From Gammaproteobacteria bacterium (GTDB taxonomy: Bacteria > Pseudomonadota > Gammaproteobacteria > Chromatiales > Sedimenticolaceae): DNA of 6,897 bases. The stretch spans positions 1 through 6,897 of the forward strand of contig JAGRHE010000156.1 in assembly GCA_020445165.1 (NCBI GenBank). The letters run 5' to 3'. Of this stretch, positions 1-6,529 are shown one piece after another. The notes under the pieces were generated by a model. It searched no databases and had not been told where the DNA came from. It saw only the letters and a list, made by a program, of their open reading frames with translations. How positions within the stretch are numbered: position 1 is the first letter of the stretch; every line of letters begins with the position of its first letter. Position numbers and translations under genes: made by a program.

Positions 1-1451
1 CCGGCACGCTCTTCATCCATACCATCGATCTCCATCAGCTCGTCGATCGACTGTTCCGCCAGGTCTTCCATCTGCACTACGCCGCGAGACGCGAGCTGGT
101 ACGCCAGCTTCCGATCCATGCCTTCCATCGTCAGCAGGTCCTCAGCCGGCTCGACATCGCCGAGCACCTCTTCTTTGGCGATCGCCCGGGTCAGCAGGGC
201 ATCCTTGGCCCGATTGCGGAGCTCCTCGACGATGTCCTGATCGAATTCCTCGATCGCAGCCATCTCGGCATCATCGACGTACGCGATTTCCTCGATGTTG
301 GTGAAGCCTTCCTGGACCAGGATCGCCGCAACCTCCTCATCGACGTCGAGCTGCTCCATGAACAGCTTGATGAACGACTGGGCTTCGGCCTCGCTCTTTT
401 CTGCCGCCTGCTCTTCGCTCATCACGTTGAGTTCCCAGCCGGTCAGCTGGCTTGCGAGACGTACGTTCTGGCCACCACGACCGATCGCCTGGGAAAGATT
501 TTCGTCCTTCACGGCGATATCCATGCTGTGCAGTTCTTCATCGACAACGATGGAGGTCACATCGGCCGGCGACATCGCGTTGATGACGAACTGAGCCGGG
601 TTCTCGTTCCAGAGAATGATGTCGACGCGCTCGCCGCTGAGCTCGTTCGAAACCGCCTGCACGCGCGAACCGCGCATACCGACACAGGCGCCAACCGGAT
701 CGATGCGCGGGTCATGCGATCGCACTGCGATCTTGGCGCGCAGACCTGGATCACGGGCGGCGCCGACAATCTCGATCAGGCCATCCCCGACCTCCGGCAC
801 TTCGAGCTTGAACAACTCGATCAGAAGCTCCGGCGCGGTGCGCGATACGAAGAGCTGCGGGCCACGCGGCTCGGAGCGGACGTCATACAGGTAACCGCGC
901 AGACGATCACCGGCACGCACGGCCTCTTTCGGGATCACCTCGCTCTTGGGGACCAACGCCTCGGCATTGTTGCCGAGATCGAGCACGATCGTGCCGCGAT
1001 CTGCACGCTTGACGATCCCTGTCAGTAGTTCGCCGACCCGATCACTGAAGGCCTCAACGACCTTGGCACGCTCTGCCTCGCGGACCTTCTGCACAATGAC
1101 CTGCTTGGCCGTCTGCGCTGCGATGCGCCCGAACGAGATCGATTCGATCTCGTCTTCGACATAGTCGCCCGGCTGGATTTGCGGATCCTCGGCGCGCGCC
1201 GCCGACAGGGTGATTTCGGTGATCGGATTGTCGAGCACCTGCGATTCGGCATCGTCGACAACCAGCCAACGACGGAAGGTCTCGTAGTCGCCTGACGAGC
1301 GGTCGATCGCGACCCTCACTTCAATCTCGCCACCGTTTTTCTTGCGCGTGGCCGAGGCCAATGCCGCCTCGATCGCTTCGAAAATAATCTCTTTCTCGAC
1401 GCCTTTTTCGTTCGACACCGCATCGACAACGAGCAGAATTTCTTTGTTCAT
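1..1451 (-). CDS. nusA: Transcription termination/antitermination factor NusA (3' end cut by window edge)
   Basis: NusA binds RNA polymerase and nascent RNA and controls pausing, termination and antitermination in the cytoplasm. The frame read leftwards from the ATG at 1449-1451 gives 483 codons and is still open at base 1. The N-terminal polymerase-binding domain begins [12 protein letters not shown] and includes [16 protein letters not shown] and [18 protein letters not shown] (about residues 1-130). An S1 domain follows (about 135-200). KH1 carries [14 protein letters not shown] (251-264) and KH2 carries [12 protein letters not shown] (about 322-333). Two helix-hairpin acidic repeats form the C-terminus, the second containing [13 protein letters not shown] near 465. 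E. coli NusA has 495 residues, so roughly 10-20 are missing here. The gene starts 15 nt after the rimP stop, and the spacer carries GGAAGG seven bases before the ATG. It is almost certainly cotranscribed with rimP. Confidence 0.97.
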   Translation of the reverse strand, partial: MNKEILLVVDAVSNEKGVEKEIIFEAIEAALASATRKKNGGEIEVRVAIDRSSGDYETFRRWLVVDDAESQVLDNPITEITLSAARAEDPQIQPGDYVEDEIESISFGRIAAQTAKQVIVQKVREAERAKVVEAFSDRVGELLTGIVKRADRGTIVLDLGNNAEALVPKSEVIPKEAVRAGDRLRGYLYDVRSEPRGPQLFVSRTAPELLIELFKLEVPEVGDGLIEIVGAARDPGLRAKIAVRSHDPRIDPVGACVGMRGSRVQAVSNELSGERVDIILWNENPAQFVINAMSPADVTSIVVDEELHSMDIAVKDENLSQAIGRGGQNVRLASQLTGWELNVMSEEQAAEKSEAEAQSFIKLFMEQLDVDEEVAAILVQEGFTNIEEIAYVDDAEMAAIEEFDQDIVEELRNRAKDALLTRAIAKEEVLGDVEPAEDLLTMEGMDRKLAYQLASRGVVQMEDLAEQSIDELMEIDGMDEERA

Positions 1452-1466
1452 CGCTCCGCCTTCCGC

Positions 1467-1925
1467 CTAAAACTCTGGAACCAGCCTCGCCGAGGCAATC
1501 TGTGCAAATGGCAGCCGCACCGGCTCCCCCTCCACCTGCACAACGACATCATCGCCTTCGACGCCGGCGATCACTCCCTTGTAATTGCTGCGCCCGTTGA
1601 GTGGCGCGTGCAACTTGATCCGTACCGGGTGGCCTGCGAATCGCGCAAAATGCGCGGACTCGAACAACGGTCGGTCCAACCCGGGAGACGACACCTCGAG
1701 TGCGTAGTCACCCTTGATCGGATCCTCAACATCGAGCAGGCCACCCACCTGGTGGCTGACCTTCTCGCAATCGCTCAGACCAACCCCCTTTTCGCTGTCT
1801 ATGTAGACCCGCAGCAGGTGGCCGGATTTCGGTCGCGCCAGCAACTCGACGCCCACCAACTCGTAGCCGAGCGCCTCGACTGCGCCGCGGACCAGTCCGG
1901 CCAGATGTTCGGGTGCCTTTCGCAT
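1467..1925 (-). CDS. rimP: Ribosome maturation factor RimP
   Basis: RimP assists late maturation of the 30S ribosomal subunit in the cytoplasm. From the ATG at 1923-1925 the product is 152 residues, matching the family's usual ~150. Family marks are EALGYELVGVELL (18-30), a basic linker RPKSGHLLRVYID, the hallmark DYALEVSSPGLDRPL (73-87) and a C-terminal SH3-like barrel with KLHAPLNGRSNYKGVI (104-119). The frame is open further upstream to an ATG at 2000. That extension is read through an intrinsic terminator and a hairpin and has no family similarity, so the internal ATG is preferred. A GGAG lies only three bases before this ATG, which is tight for a ribosome binding site. The gene directly precedes nusA, the conserved order in proteobacteria. 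Confidence 0.96.
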   Translation of the reverse strand: MRKAPEHLAGLVRGAVEALGYELVGVELLARPKSGHLLRVYIDSEKGVGLSDCEKVSHQVGGLLDVEDPIKGDYALEVSSPGLDRPLFESAHFARFAGHPVRIKLHAPLNGRSNYKGVIAGVEGDDVVVQVEGEPVRLPFAQIASARLVPEF

Positions 1926-1939
1926 GCGCTCCGCATCGT

Positions 1940-1958
1940 CCGATTCATTTTGAATCGG
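1940..1958 (-). promoter_or_regulatory. Perfect hairpin in rimP 5' leader
   Basis: An uninterrupted inverted repeat has 8-bp arms (CCGATTCA and TGAATCGG) around a 3-base loop. It lies between the intrinsic terminator and the rimP ATG and ends 14 bases before the start codon. It has no U-tract, so it is not itself a terminator. It could limit access to the rimP ribosome binding site or protect the transcript. Its TGAATC arm could also pair with a second GATTCA located upstream of the terminator (about 1994-1999), which would give an alternative fold. The repeat is visible directly; any regulatory role is inference. Confidence 0.5.
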
Positions 1959-1961
1959 TCC

Positions 1962-1990
1962 AAAAACAAAAAATGGGCCTATGGCCCATT
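1962..1990 (-). terminator. Rho-independent terminator in the rimP-nusA leader
   Basis: On the minus strand the arms AATGGGCC and GGCCCATT form a perfect 8-bp stem with a 3-base loop (1972-1990). The tract TTTTGTTTTT (1962-1971) follows at once. This is a standard intrinsic terminator pointing toward rimP, about 40 bases before the rimP start. In E. coli a terminator also separates metY from rimP. Here no tRNA is seen upstream, so it would act on transcripts from the leader promoter or from the Sel1-repeat gene, as an attenuator for rimP-nusA. Confidence 0.75.
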
Positions 1991-2046
1991 CCTGAATCAT
2001 TCGCGCCGCACAACCCGCGTCGACGCTTTCTGATACACCAGAACCC

Positions 2047-2091
2047 GGTCACGCGGGCCCTCAGGACGCGATCCCCCCAGGGGCCGCGACC
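2047..2091 (-). promoter_or_regulatory. GC-rich stem-loop in rimP leader RNA
   Basis: Arms at 2052-2061 and 2079-2088 pair over ten positions with a single G/G mismatch in the DNA as read. Three further pairs (GGT with ACC) follow across a small bulge. The structure lies in the predicted transcribed leader, between the promoter and the terminator. I do not recognise it as a tRNA or a known riboswitch. A structural role in the leader RNA is inferred. Confidence 0.35.
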
Positions 2092-2128
2092 GCCGATCCA
2101 CCTGCAAGGGCAATTCGACAGCGCCCGG

Positions 2129-2156
2129 AGTCTACCAGAATCCCGTTAGCGGTCAA
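2129..2156 (-). promoter_or_regulatory. Predicted sigma70-type promoter for rimP-nusA
   Basis: On the minus strand TTGACC (2151-2156, five of six bases matching the -35 consensus) is followed after 16 bases by TAGACT (2129-2134, four of six matching the -10 consensus). Transcription would start near 2122 and give a leader of about 200 nt before the rimP ATG. It sits just downstream of the Sel1-repeat gene stop, a sensible place for an operon promoter. Confidence 0.5.
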
Positions 2157-2181
2157 ATGCATGTCGGCGCAACAAGGCCTT

Positions 2182-2511
2182 TCAGTGGCGGGTCCGGGTC
2201 ACTTGCGCTGAACCTGCCTCGAGGGCACGGCGAGCCATCATCACCAGGTGTTTGCCGGCCTCGAACTGGTCATCGCTCATCTGTGCCGCCACCACCCGGC
2301 GCAGTAGCTCGGCGTCACTGTCCCCCTGGTCAACCGCCCGGGTCAGCCAGTAGTACGCCTGCACCAGATCGAGCGGGACCCCCCGTCCCTCTGCATAGAT
2401 AAGGCCAGCCGCGTACTGCGCATCCATGTCGCCTCGTTCGGCTTCGGCGATCATCTCGGCCGCCTTCACCGGATCGTTGCGCAACAGGTTCAAACCACTC
2501 AGATCAGCCAT
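2182..2511 (-). CDS. Small Sel1-repeat (tetratricopeptide-like) protein
   Basis: The product is 109 residues with no signal peptide or membrane segment, so it is probably cytoplasmic. One full Sel1-like repeat is clear at about 28-63: DAQYAAGLIYAEGRGVPLD followed by QAYYWLTRAVDQG. An N-terminal partial helix pair (KAAEMIAEAERGD) precedes it. After it comes a helix resembling the C-terminal cap of such proteins (QMSDDQFEAGKHLVMMAR, 78-93). Sel1 repeats form alpha-solenoids that bind other proteins; no partner can be named here. The gene starts 52 bp after the DUF302 stop on the same strand and may be cotranscribed with it. No U-rich terminator separates it from rimP, so readthrough into the rimP leader is possible. 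Only a weak purine stretch precedes the ATG. Confidence 0.8.
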   Translation of the reverse strand: MADLSGLNLLRNDPVKAAEMIAEAERGDMDAQYAAGLIYAEGRGVPLDLVQAYYWLTRAVDQGDSDAELLRRVVAAQMSDDQFEAGKHLVMMARRALEAGSAQVTRTRH

Positions 2512-2525
2512 GTTCCGTTCGCCCT

Positions 2526-2541
2526 GACCGAACCCTCGGTC
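2526..2541 (-). repeat. Short inverted repeat between the DUF302 and Sel1-repeat genes
   Basis: The arms GACCGA and TCGGTC form a perfect 6-bp stem with a 4-base loop in the 52-bp spacer, 14 bases before the Sel1-repeat start codon. No U-tract follows on either strand, so it is not a standard terminator. It could affect translation or stability of the downstream gene, but the stem is short and may be chance. Confidence 0.3.
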
Positions 2542-2563
2542 CGGCCAGGCGCTCTCGCTGCTG

Positions 2564-3061
2564 TCAGTCGAAGGTCATCATCTTCGCCATCTGTGGCGCG
2601 AGCTCGTTGGTCATTTTCTTGACGTCTTCACCAAACATGTTGCCCATCGCTTCGAGATTCATCATCGAAACGTAGGTCTTCCCGTCGGACTTGACGTACA
2701 CGGCAATGGTGCAGGGCATCATGGCAGTGAGCATCTTGTACTCGTCCTTGACCAGCAGCTCCGCTGCAGCAAACGGCTCGCACATCTTGATGACACGGTT
2801 CGGGCCGATATCGGTGTCGGTGACTTTCATCAGGTTCTCCTGGAAATCCACCTTCCACTTACCCGGAACTTTCCAGCCGAGATCCTTTGCATTGGCTTCG
2901 AGTCGCTCGAGCGTCTCCTCGAATCCCAGCGGGCTGCTGACCTCGACCAGCATCTTGAAGTCACTTCCAATCGGCGCTTTTTCGGCAAACGCCGTCCCCT
3001 GTGCGATCAGACCGCACCCGGCCAGCAGCAGGACAGCGGACAGGATTCTTGTTTTGATCAT
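2564..3061 (-). CDS. Secreted methionine-rich DUF302-domain protein
   Basis: This 165-residue protein starts with a signal peptide: basic MIKTR, a hydrophobic core, and TAFA before EK, giving likely cleavage after residue 26. The remainder fits the DUF302 family: the opening GFEETLERLEANAKDLGW (46-63), a Cys in KMCEPFAAAELL (C94), and the second conserved Cys in MMPCTIAVYV (C117). The family's function is not established. The mature part has 14 methionines in about 139 residues, eight of them between 133 and 162, a composition seen in some periplasmic copper-binding proteins. A strong GGAGAGAG lies before the ATG (GGAG seven bases upstream). The gene is divergent from the CcoI-type copper ATPase, so a role in periplasmic copper or redox handling is plausible but inferred. 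An LAGC at 13-16 could be read as a lipobox, but the hydrophobic stretch before it is short. Confidence 0.85.
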   Translation of the reverse strand: MIKTRILSAVLLLAGCGLIAQGTAFAEKAPIGSDFKMLVEVSSPLGFEETLERLEANAKDLGWKVPGKWKVDFQENLMKVTDTDIGPNRVIKMCEPFAAAELLVKDEYKMLTAMMPCTIAVYVKSDGKTYVSMMNLEAMGNMFGEDVKKMTNELAPQMAKMMTFD

Positions 3062-3247
3062 CGACTCTCTCCGGTATTAATCTGAAAATCTGCGACGGCA
3101 CGTATCCGGGAACTGGTCGGTTCGAAACCGCTACCGGTCCAATCTTGTGACGTCTGATGCCATCCATCATCGTGACGTCGCATTCGAACGCATGCAAGTC
3201 TAAGATGCGCAGGTCGTGATTACACCCAGCAATTCGTAGCAAAACCC
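3062..3247. promoter_or_regulatory. Divergent intergenic region between the DUF302 gene and ccoI
   Basis: This 186-bp region must carry the promoters of both divergent genes. I see no strong -35/-10 pair in either direction. It does hold two exact copies of GTGACGTC in the same orientation (3147-3154 and 3172-3179), with starts 25 bp apart. It also holds a dyad CGGTT-CGA-AACCG (3118-3130). These are candidate operator sites for a shared regulator. I found no FNR-type (TTGAT-N4-ATCAA) or CueR-like site. Confidence 0.45.
3147..3179 (+). repeat. Direct repeat GTGACGTC x2, start-to-start distance 25 bp
   Basis: Two identical 8-bp elements, each with the palindromic core GACGTC, lie in the same orientation in the intergenic region between the DUF302 gene and ccoI. 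Each is followed two bases later by AT. Repeated, evenly placed short elements in a divergent promoter region often mark regulator binding sites. The elements are short enough that chance cannot be excluded. Confidence 0.4.
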
Positions 3248-5740
3248 TTGAGCGCCCAACCTGCCAGCGCAACAGTAGATCAGCAATCCGCTGCCGACGA
3301 TGATTGCCGGAACAAGGGCTGTTTCCATTGCGGCCTGCCGCTCGATCCGCAGTTCGACGACACCCTCGAAATCCTTGGCCGGCAGCGGCACTTCTGCTGC
3401 AACGGCTGCCTGGCCGTCGCCCGCAGCATCGTCGACGCCGGCCTGGACGAGTATTACGAGCACCGCAGAGAGAAAGCGATCACCGCAGACGTGGTGCCGG
3501 AGATCGTGCGCCGCCTCGGTTTCTACGACCACCCGGACGTACAGAAGTCGTTCGTTCGCGGTGCCGACATCCGCGAAGCTTCCCTGCTGCTGGAGAACAT
3601 CCGTTGCGCCGCCTGCCTGTGGCTGAACGAGCGCGTGCTGCGTGGCCTGGACGGCGTACTGGACGTCGATCTCGATTACGCCAGTCATCACGCCCGGGTA
3701 CGCTGGGATCCTGACAAGATCAAGCTCAGCGAGATCCTTCAGGCGATACTCAATATCGGCTACGTGGCCCACCCCTACGACGCCACGCGACGCGAGGAAC
3801 TGAACGCACTGCAGAACAAGCGCAGTACCGAACGCCTGATCTTCGCCGGCGTGATCGGCATGATGGTCATGAACTTCGCGATCGCCGGTTACGTGATGGG
3901 TCTCGGCGACGAGACCGGCGAGCTCGGACTGTGGGTAATCATCGGGCGCTGGACCAGCCTGTTCGCGACCACGGTGCTGCTCGCCTACCCCGGCCAGGAG
4001 TTCTTCATCGGTGCCTGGCGTGACTTGCGCAACCGTCGCCTTGGCATGGACGTGCCGATCGTGCTGGGCCTGGGAGTGGCCTACCTCGGCAGCATCCACA
4101 CCACCTGGACCCAGCGCGGAGAGGTCTACTACGACTCGATCGCCATGTTCATTTTCCTGGTGCTGCTCGCGCGGCGCATCGAACTGCGCGGGCGGGTGCG
4201 GGCCACCGACGCACTGGACCGGGTTGGACGCATCCTGCCCCGGACCGCAGCCAGACTCGATCCGGGCGGCGAAAGCGAGGTACTTGTCACCGACCTGGTG
4301 CCAGGTGACCGGGTGCGGGTACGGCCGGGCGAAATCGTGCCCAGCGACGGTCGCCTGGTCGACGGCGCCAGCACATTCGACGAATCGCTGCTGACCGGCG
4401 AGTCGCTGCCCGTCCGGCACGCACCCGGGGAACCGGTGATCGGTGGCTCGTGCAACGTCGACCAGGCGGTCGTGATCGAAATCGAGAAAGGCAGTACCGA
4501 CTCGACGGTCGCCGAAATACATCGACTGCTGGCCAGCGGCGTGCGCGACGCACCGCGCTACGCAATCCTGGCGCAACGTGCGGCAGGCTGGTTCGTCGCT
4601 GCCGTACTGCTGATCGCCCTGATCACGGCAGGCGCCTGGCTCTGGCTGGATCCTGCCAACGCCCTGCCAAACACCGTCGCCGTGCTGATCGTGACCTGTC
4701 CGTGCGCGTTCGCACTGGCTACACCGGTCGCGGCCGCAATTGCGGTCGGACGCCTGGCCGACAAGGGTCTGCTGGCGGTGCGCAGCGATGCGCTGGAGAT
4801 ATTCGCCCAGTGCGATACCGTGGCGTTCGACAAGACCGGCACCCTGACCAGTGGCGAATTGCAGATAGAGCGCGTCGAGCCGTTCGGCGAGCTGGACGCG
4901 GAGCGCGCCCTGGCCTTTGCCGCAGCGCTCGAAGAGCTGTCGGAACACCCGGTAGGCAAGTCCTTGAAAAGGGCCGCCGGCGAGCGCCCGGATGTCACCG
5001 CCGTCGATTGTCACAATCACGTCGGACAGGGAATCGAGGGCTCTATCAATGGCAGCCTGTGGCGGATTGGCCGCGCCGATTTCGCGTTGGCACTGACCCA
5101 GACGCGGCCACAGGCACATCACAGCAGGATCAGACAAATCCAGACCGAGTCTCAACAGGTGGTGACGATCGCCGACGATCGCGGCAACGGTGCCTTCTTC
5201 ATTCTCAGTGACGAGCCCCGGCCAGGCGCCGATACTCTGGTCGAGTCTCTGCGCAGCCTGGGGGTCAAGAAGATCGTGCTACTCAGCGGTGATACCCAGG
5301 TCAGTGTTGACCGGTTCAGCGCCGGCCTGGGGTTCGACCTTACCCTTGGCGATCTGAAGCCATCTGACAAGCTCGAATGGATCCGACGCCGCCAGGCAGC
5401 CGGCGAGCAGGTCGCGATGGTCGGTGATGGAATCAACGATGCCCCGACCCTGGCCGCCGCCAATGTGTCGATTTCATTCGCCCACGCGACCGATCTGGCC
5501 CAGGTCAACAGTGGATTGCTGATCCTCGGCAACGACCTGACGGTCATACCGGACAGCCGCCGACTGGCCCACAAGACCCGGCGCATAATCCGCCAGAATC
5601 TCAGCTGGGCCGCCAGCTACAACATGCTGGCCGTTCCGGCTGCGGCACTCGGCGCGATTGCGCCCTGGGGGGCAGCGATCGGGATGTCGCTGAGCTCGCT
5701 ACTGGTCGTTGTCAACGCCTTACGCCTGCGCCGCGACTGA
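3248..5740 (+). CDS. ccoI: CcoI/FixI-type copper-translocating P1B-type ATPase
   Basis: This inner-membrane ATPase exports Cu(I) from the cytoplasm; the family delivers copper for assembly of cbb3 and other haem-copper oxidases. The 830 residues show, in order, the cysteine-rich N-terminus typical of CcoI (CFHC 25-28, CCNGC 50-54) and a heavy-metal-associated domain with CAAC (120-123). Then come paired membrane helices (about 196-250 and 268-310), the actuator motif TGES (383-386), the ion-binding CPC in TCPCAFALATP (484-486), and the phosphorylation site DKTGT (528-532). HP (567-568), GDGIND (726-731), YN (791-792) and MSLSS (813-817) in the last helices match Cu(I) pumps. The frame has no upstream ATG or GTG before a stop, so the TTG at 3248 is the best start, though no Shine-Dalgarno sequence is evident. 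No ccoS or ccoNOQP is in the window. Confidence 0.93.
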   Translation: MSAQPASATVDQQSAADDDCRNKGCFHCGLPLDPQFDDTLEILGRQRHFCCNGCLAVARSIVDAGLDEYYEHRREKAITADVVPEIVRRLGFYDHPDVQKSFVRGADIREASLLLENIRCAACLWLNERVLRGLDGVLDVDLDYASHHARVRWDPDKIKLSEILQAILNIGYVAHPYDATRREELNALQNKRSTERLIFAGVIGMMVMNFAIAGYVMGLGDETGELGLWVIIGRWTSLFATTVLLAYPGQEFFIGAWRDLRNRRLGMDVPIVLGLGVAYLGSIHTTWTQRGEVYYDSIAMFIFLVLLARRIELRGRVRATDALDRVGRILPRTAARLDPGGESEVLVTDLVPGDRVRVRPGEIVPSDGRLVDGASTFDESLLTGESLPVRHAPGEPVIGGSCNVDQAVVIEIEKGSTDSTVAEIHRLLASGVRDAPRYAILAQRAAGWFVAAVLLIALITAGAWLWLDPANALPNTVAVLIVTCPCAFALATPVAAAIAVGRLADKGLLAVRSDALEIFAQCDTVAFDKTGTLTSGELQIERVEPFGELDAERALAFAAALEELSEHPVGKSLKRAAGERPDVTAVDCHNHVGQGIEGSINGSLWRIGRADFALALTQTRPQAHHSRIRQIQTESQQVVTIADDRGNGAFFILSDEPRPGADTLVESLRSLGVKKIVLLSGDTQVSVDRFSAGLGFDLTLGDLKPSDKLEWIRRRQAAGEQVAMVGDGINDAPTLAAANVSISFAHATDLAQVNSGLLILGNDLTVIPDSRRLAHKTRRIIRQNLSWAASYNMLAVPAAALGAIAPWGAAIGMSLSSLLVVVNALRLRRD

Positions 5741-5779
5741 AGGTTCATTCACCGCACCCAGCGTTGCTATTAATTTCGC

Positions 5780-5807
5780 TTGACATCGCATAAAACCAAT
5801 ATATATT
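5780..5807 (+). promoter_or_regulatory. Strong sigma70-type promoter upstream of the 69-residue ORF
   Basis: A perfect TTGACA (5780-5785) is followed after 16 bases by TATATT (5802-5807, five of six bases matching the -10 consensus) in a markedly AT-rich patch. Transcription would start near 5814, leaving a leader of about 25 nt before the ATG at 5839. This suggests the small gene is transcribed independently of ccoI. Confidence 0.7.
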
Positions 5808-5838
5808 AGTAAATACTTATTTATTGGAGCGCAAGCCC

Positions 5839-6048
5839 ATGTACAGAATCGTACACAACGAGCAAACATCGTCGTATCGTGTTGAAAAACGTGGATTTTT
5901 CGGCTGGAACTTCGTTACCGATCCGGATTCTTCCGACTACCTGCGATTTGACGACGTCGAGGCGGCCTGCCGTTGGATCAACGCCCGAAGCCGCCCTGCA
6001 GTCGCAGACACGCGTCGCTGGAAAGTGGTGAGCGAGTGCAAAGCATGA
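5839..6048 (+). CDS. Small hypothetical protein, 69 residues
   Basis: I do not recognise a named family. The product has no signal peptide or membrane helix. Its layout suggests a compact fold: strands at MYRIVH and YRVEKRGFFGWNFV (13-26), an amphipathic helix at FDDVEAACRWINAR (37-50), and a final strand near WKVVSE (61-66). The aromatic and basic GFFGW segment is its most distinctive part. The frame can also open at a TTG at 5824, but the ATG at 5839 with GGAG nine bases upstream (5826-5829) is preferred. It has its own strong promoter and sits between ccoI and the ba3 oxidase genes. Independent transcription and a good ribosome binding site support a real gene; its role is unknown. Confidence 0.7.
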   Translation: MYRIVHNEQTSSYRVEKRGFFGWNFVTDPDSSDYLRFDDVEAACRWINARSRPAVADTRRWKVVSECKA

Positions 6049-6054
6049 GTGCAA
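6034..6054 (+). repeat. Direct repeat GAGTGCAA x2 across the small-ORF stop codon
   Basis: Two exact 8-base copies (6034-6041 and 6047-6054) are separated by 5 bases and span the TGA of the 69-residue ORF. No known element is recognised. It may be a small local duplication. Confidence 0.3.
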
Positions 6055-6526
6055 CCTCACACCGTTGGCCACACGCGAAAGCCGGTCAAGGCATTGCCTC
6101 TGCCAACCGATCCTGACTGGTACCGTCGGGGTCACACCGAACAACCACCAATCTTCCCTCATCCCGGGGCAGCCCTCCCCGCCTGCCCTGAACGCCGCAA
6201 TCACTGTCGTTGACAAGATCATGACACTGCTGCGCGATCCCTCTCTGTTCCGAGACATTAGCCCTTAATCCAGGTTAATTTTCCTTTTTAACCAAACGCT
6301 TATTTTGGCGTCGAGGCTTCTCATTGGCGCGCACACGGTATATCTTTTCCCCCGCGTCCGTGATGGAATAATTTCCGAACGCGCCAAAAACAATTAAAAG
6401 CATTGAGAAAACCCTGGATTCTCAACCTGCGACGAGACTGCCGTACCGTCAGTCGCCTTGGCCGGATTTCGGCCGGAATCTCGTGCTTACCACCCTATTA
6501 CACGCTTTCGCTATTGGGAGATCTTC
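6049..6526. other. Long intergenic region upstream of the ba3 oxidase genes
   Basis: About 480 bp carry no convincing gene. The open frames here lack recognisable protein features. The first part is GC-rich, with a GGGCAG/CTGCCC inverted repeat (6167-6188) and no U-tract. The stretch at about 6260-6400 is AT-rich, with a GGTTAA/TTAACC stem (6273-6293) and the distant inverted pair TTTTGGCG (6303-6310) and CGCCAAAA (6382-6389). A weak -35/-10-like pair TTTTCC/AATAAT (about 6345-6372) could be the oxidase operon promoter. Near 6460-6477 GGCCGGA is repeated directly with an 11-bp period and also forms a small hairpin. The region most likely carries the oxidase promoter and its regulatory sites. 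A small RNA gene is possible but not shown. Confidence 0.5.
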
Positions 6527-6529
6527 GTG

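Noticed and set aside
528..1028. A 166-codon plus-strand open frame opposite nusA
   Set aside because: It lies entirely within the NusA coding region on the other strand and shows no protein family features.
2012..2128. A possible tRNA gene upstream of rimP, as in metY-rimP
   Set aside because: No T-loop GGTTCRA motif, anticodon arm or CCA end could be fitted on the minus strand. Only a GC-rich stem-loop is present.
3014..3025. A lipobox (LAGC) in the DUF302 signal peptide
   Set aside because: The hydrophobic segment before it is short, and a good signal peptidase I site (AFA before EK) follows ten residues later. It remains an alternative, not the preferred call.
3200..5155. A 651-codon open frame on the minus strand opposite ccoI
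   Set aside because: It is antisense to a clearly real ATPase, has no recognisable domain, and has the composition expected of the complement of GC-rich codons.
6167..6188. A GGGCAG/CTGCCC inverted repeat as a terminator for the small ORF
   Set aside because: It has a 10-base loop and no U-tract on the plus strand, and it lies over 100 bases beyond the stop codon.
6210..6223. A TTGAC...ATCA sequence resembling an FNR site
   Set aside because: The half-sites are spaced one base too close for the TTGAT-N4-ATCAA consensus, and the second half is incomplete.
5821..6258. A 145-codon minus-strand open frame opposite and beyond the 69-residue ORF
   Set aside because: No domain or ribosome binding site is evident. 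The plus-strand gene has the promoter and ribosome binding site.
6065..6268. A 67-codon plus-strand open frame in the long gap
   Set aside because: It starts at TTG with no ribosome binding site, and its low-complexity sequence matches nothing I recognise.
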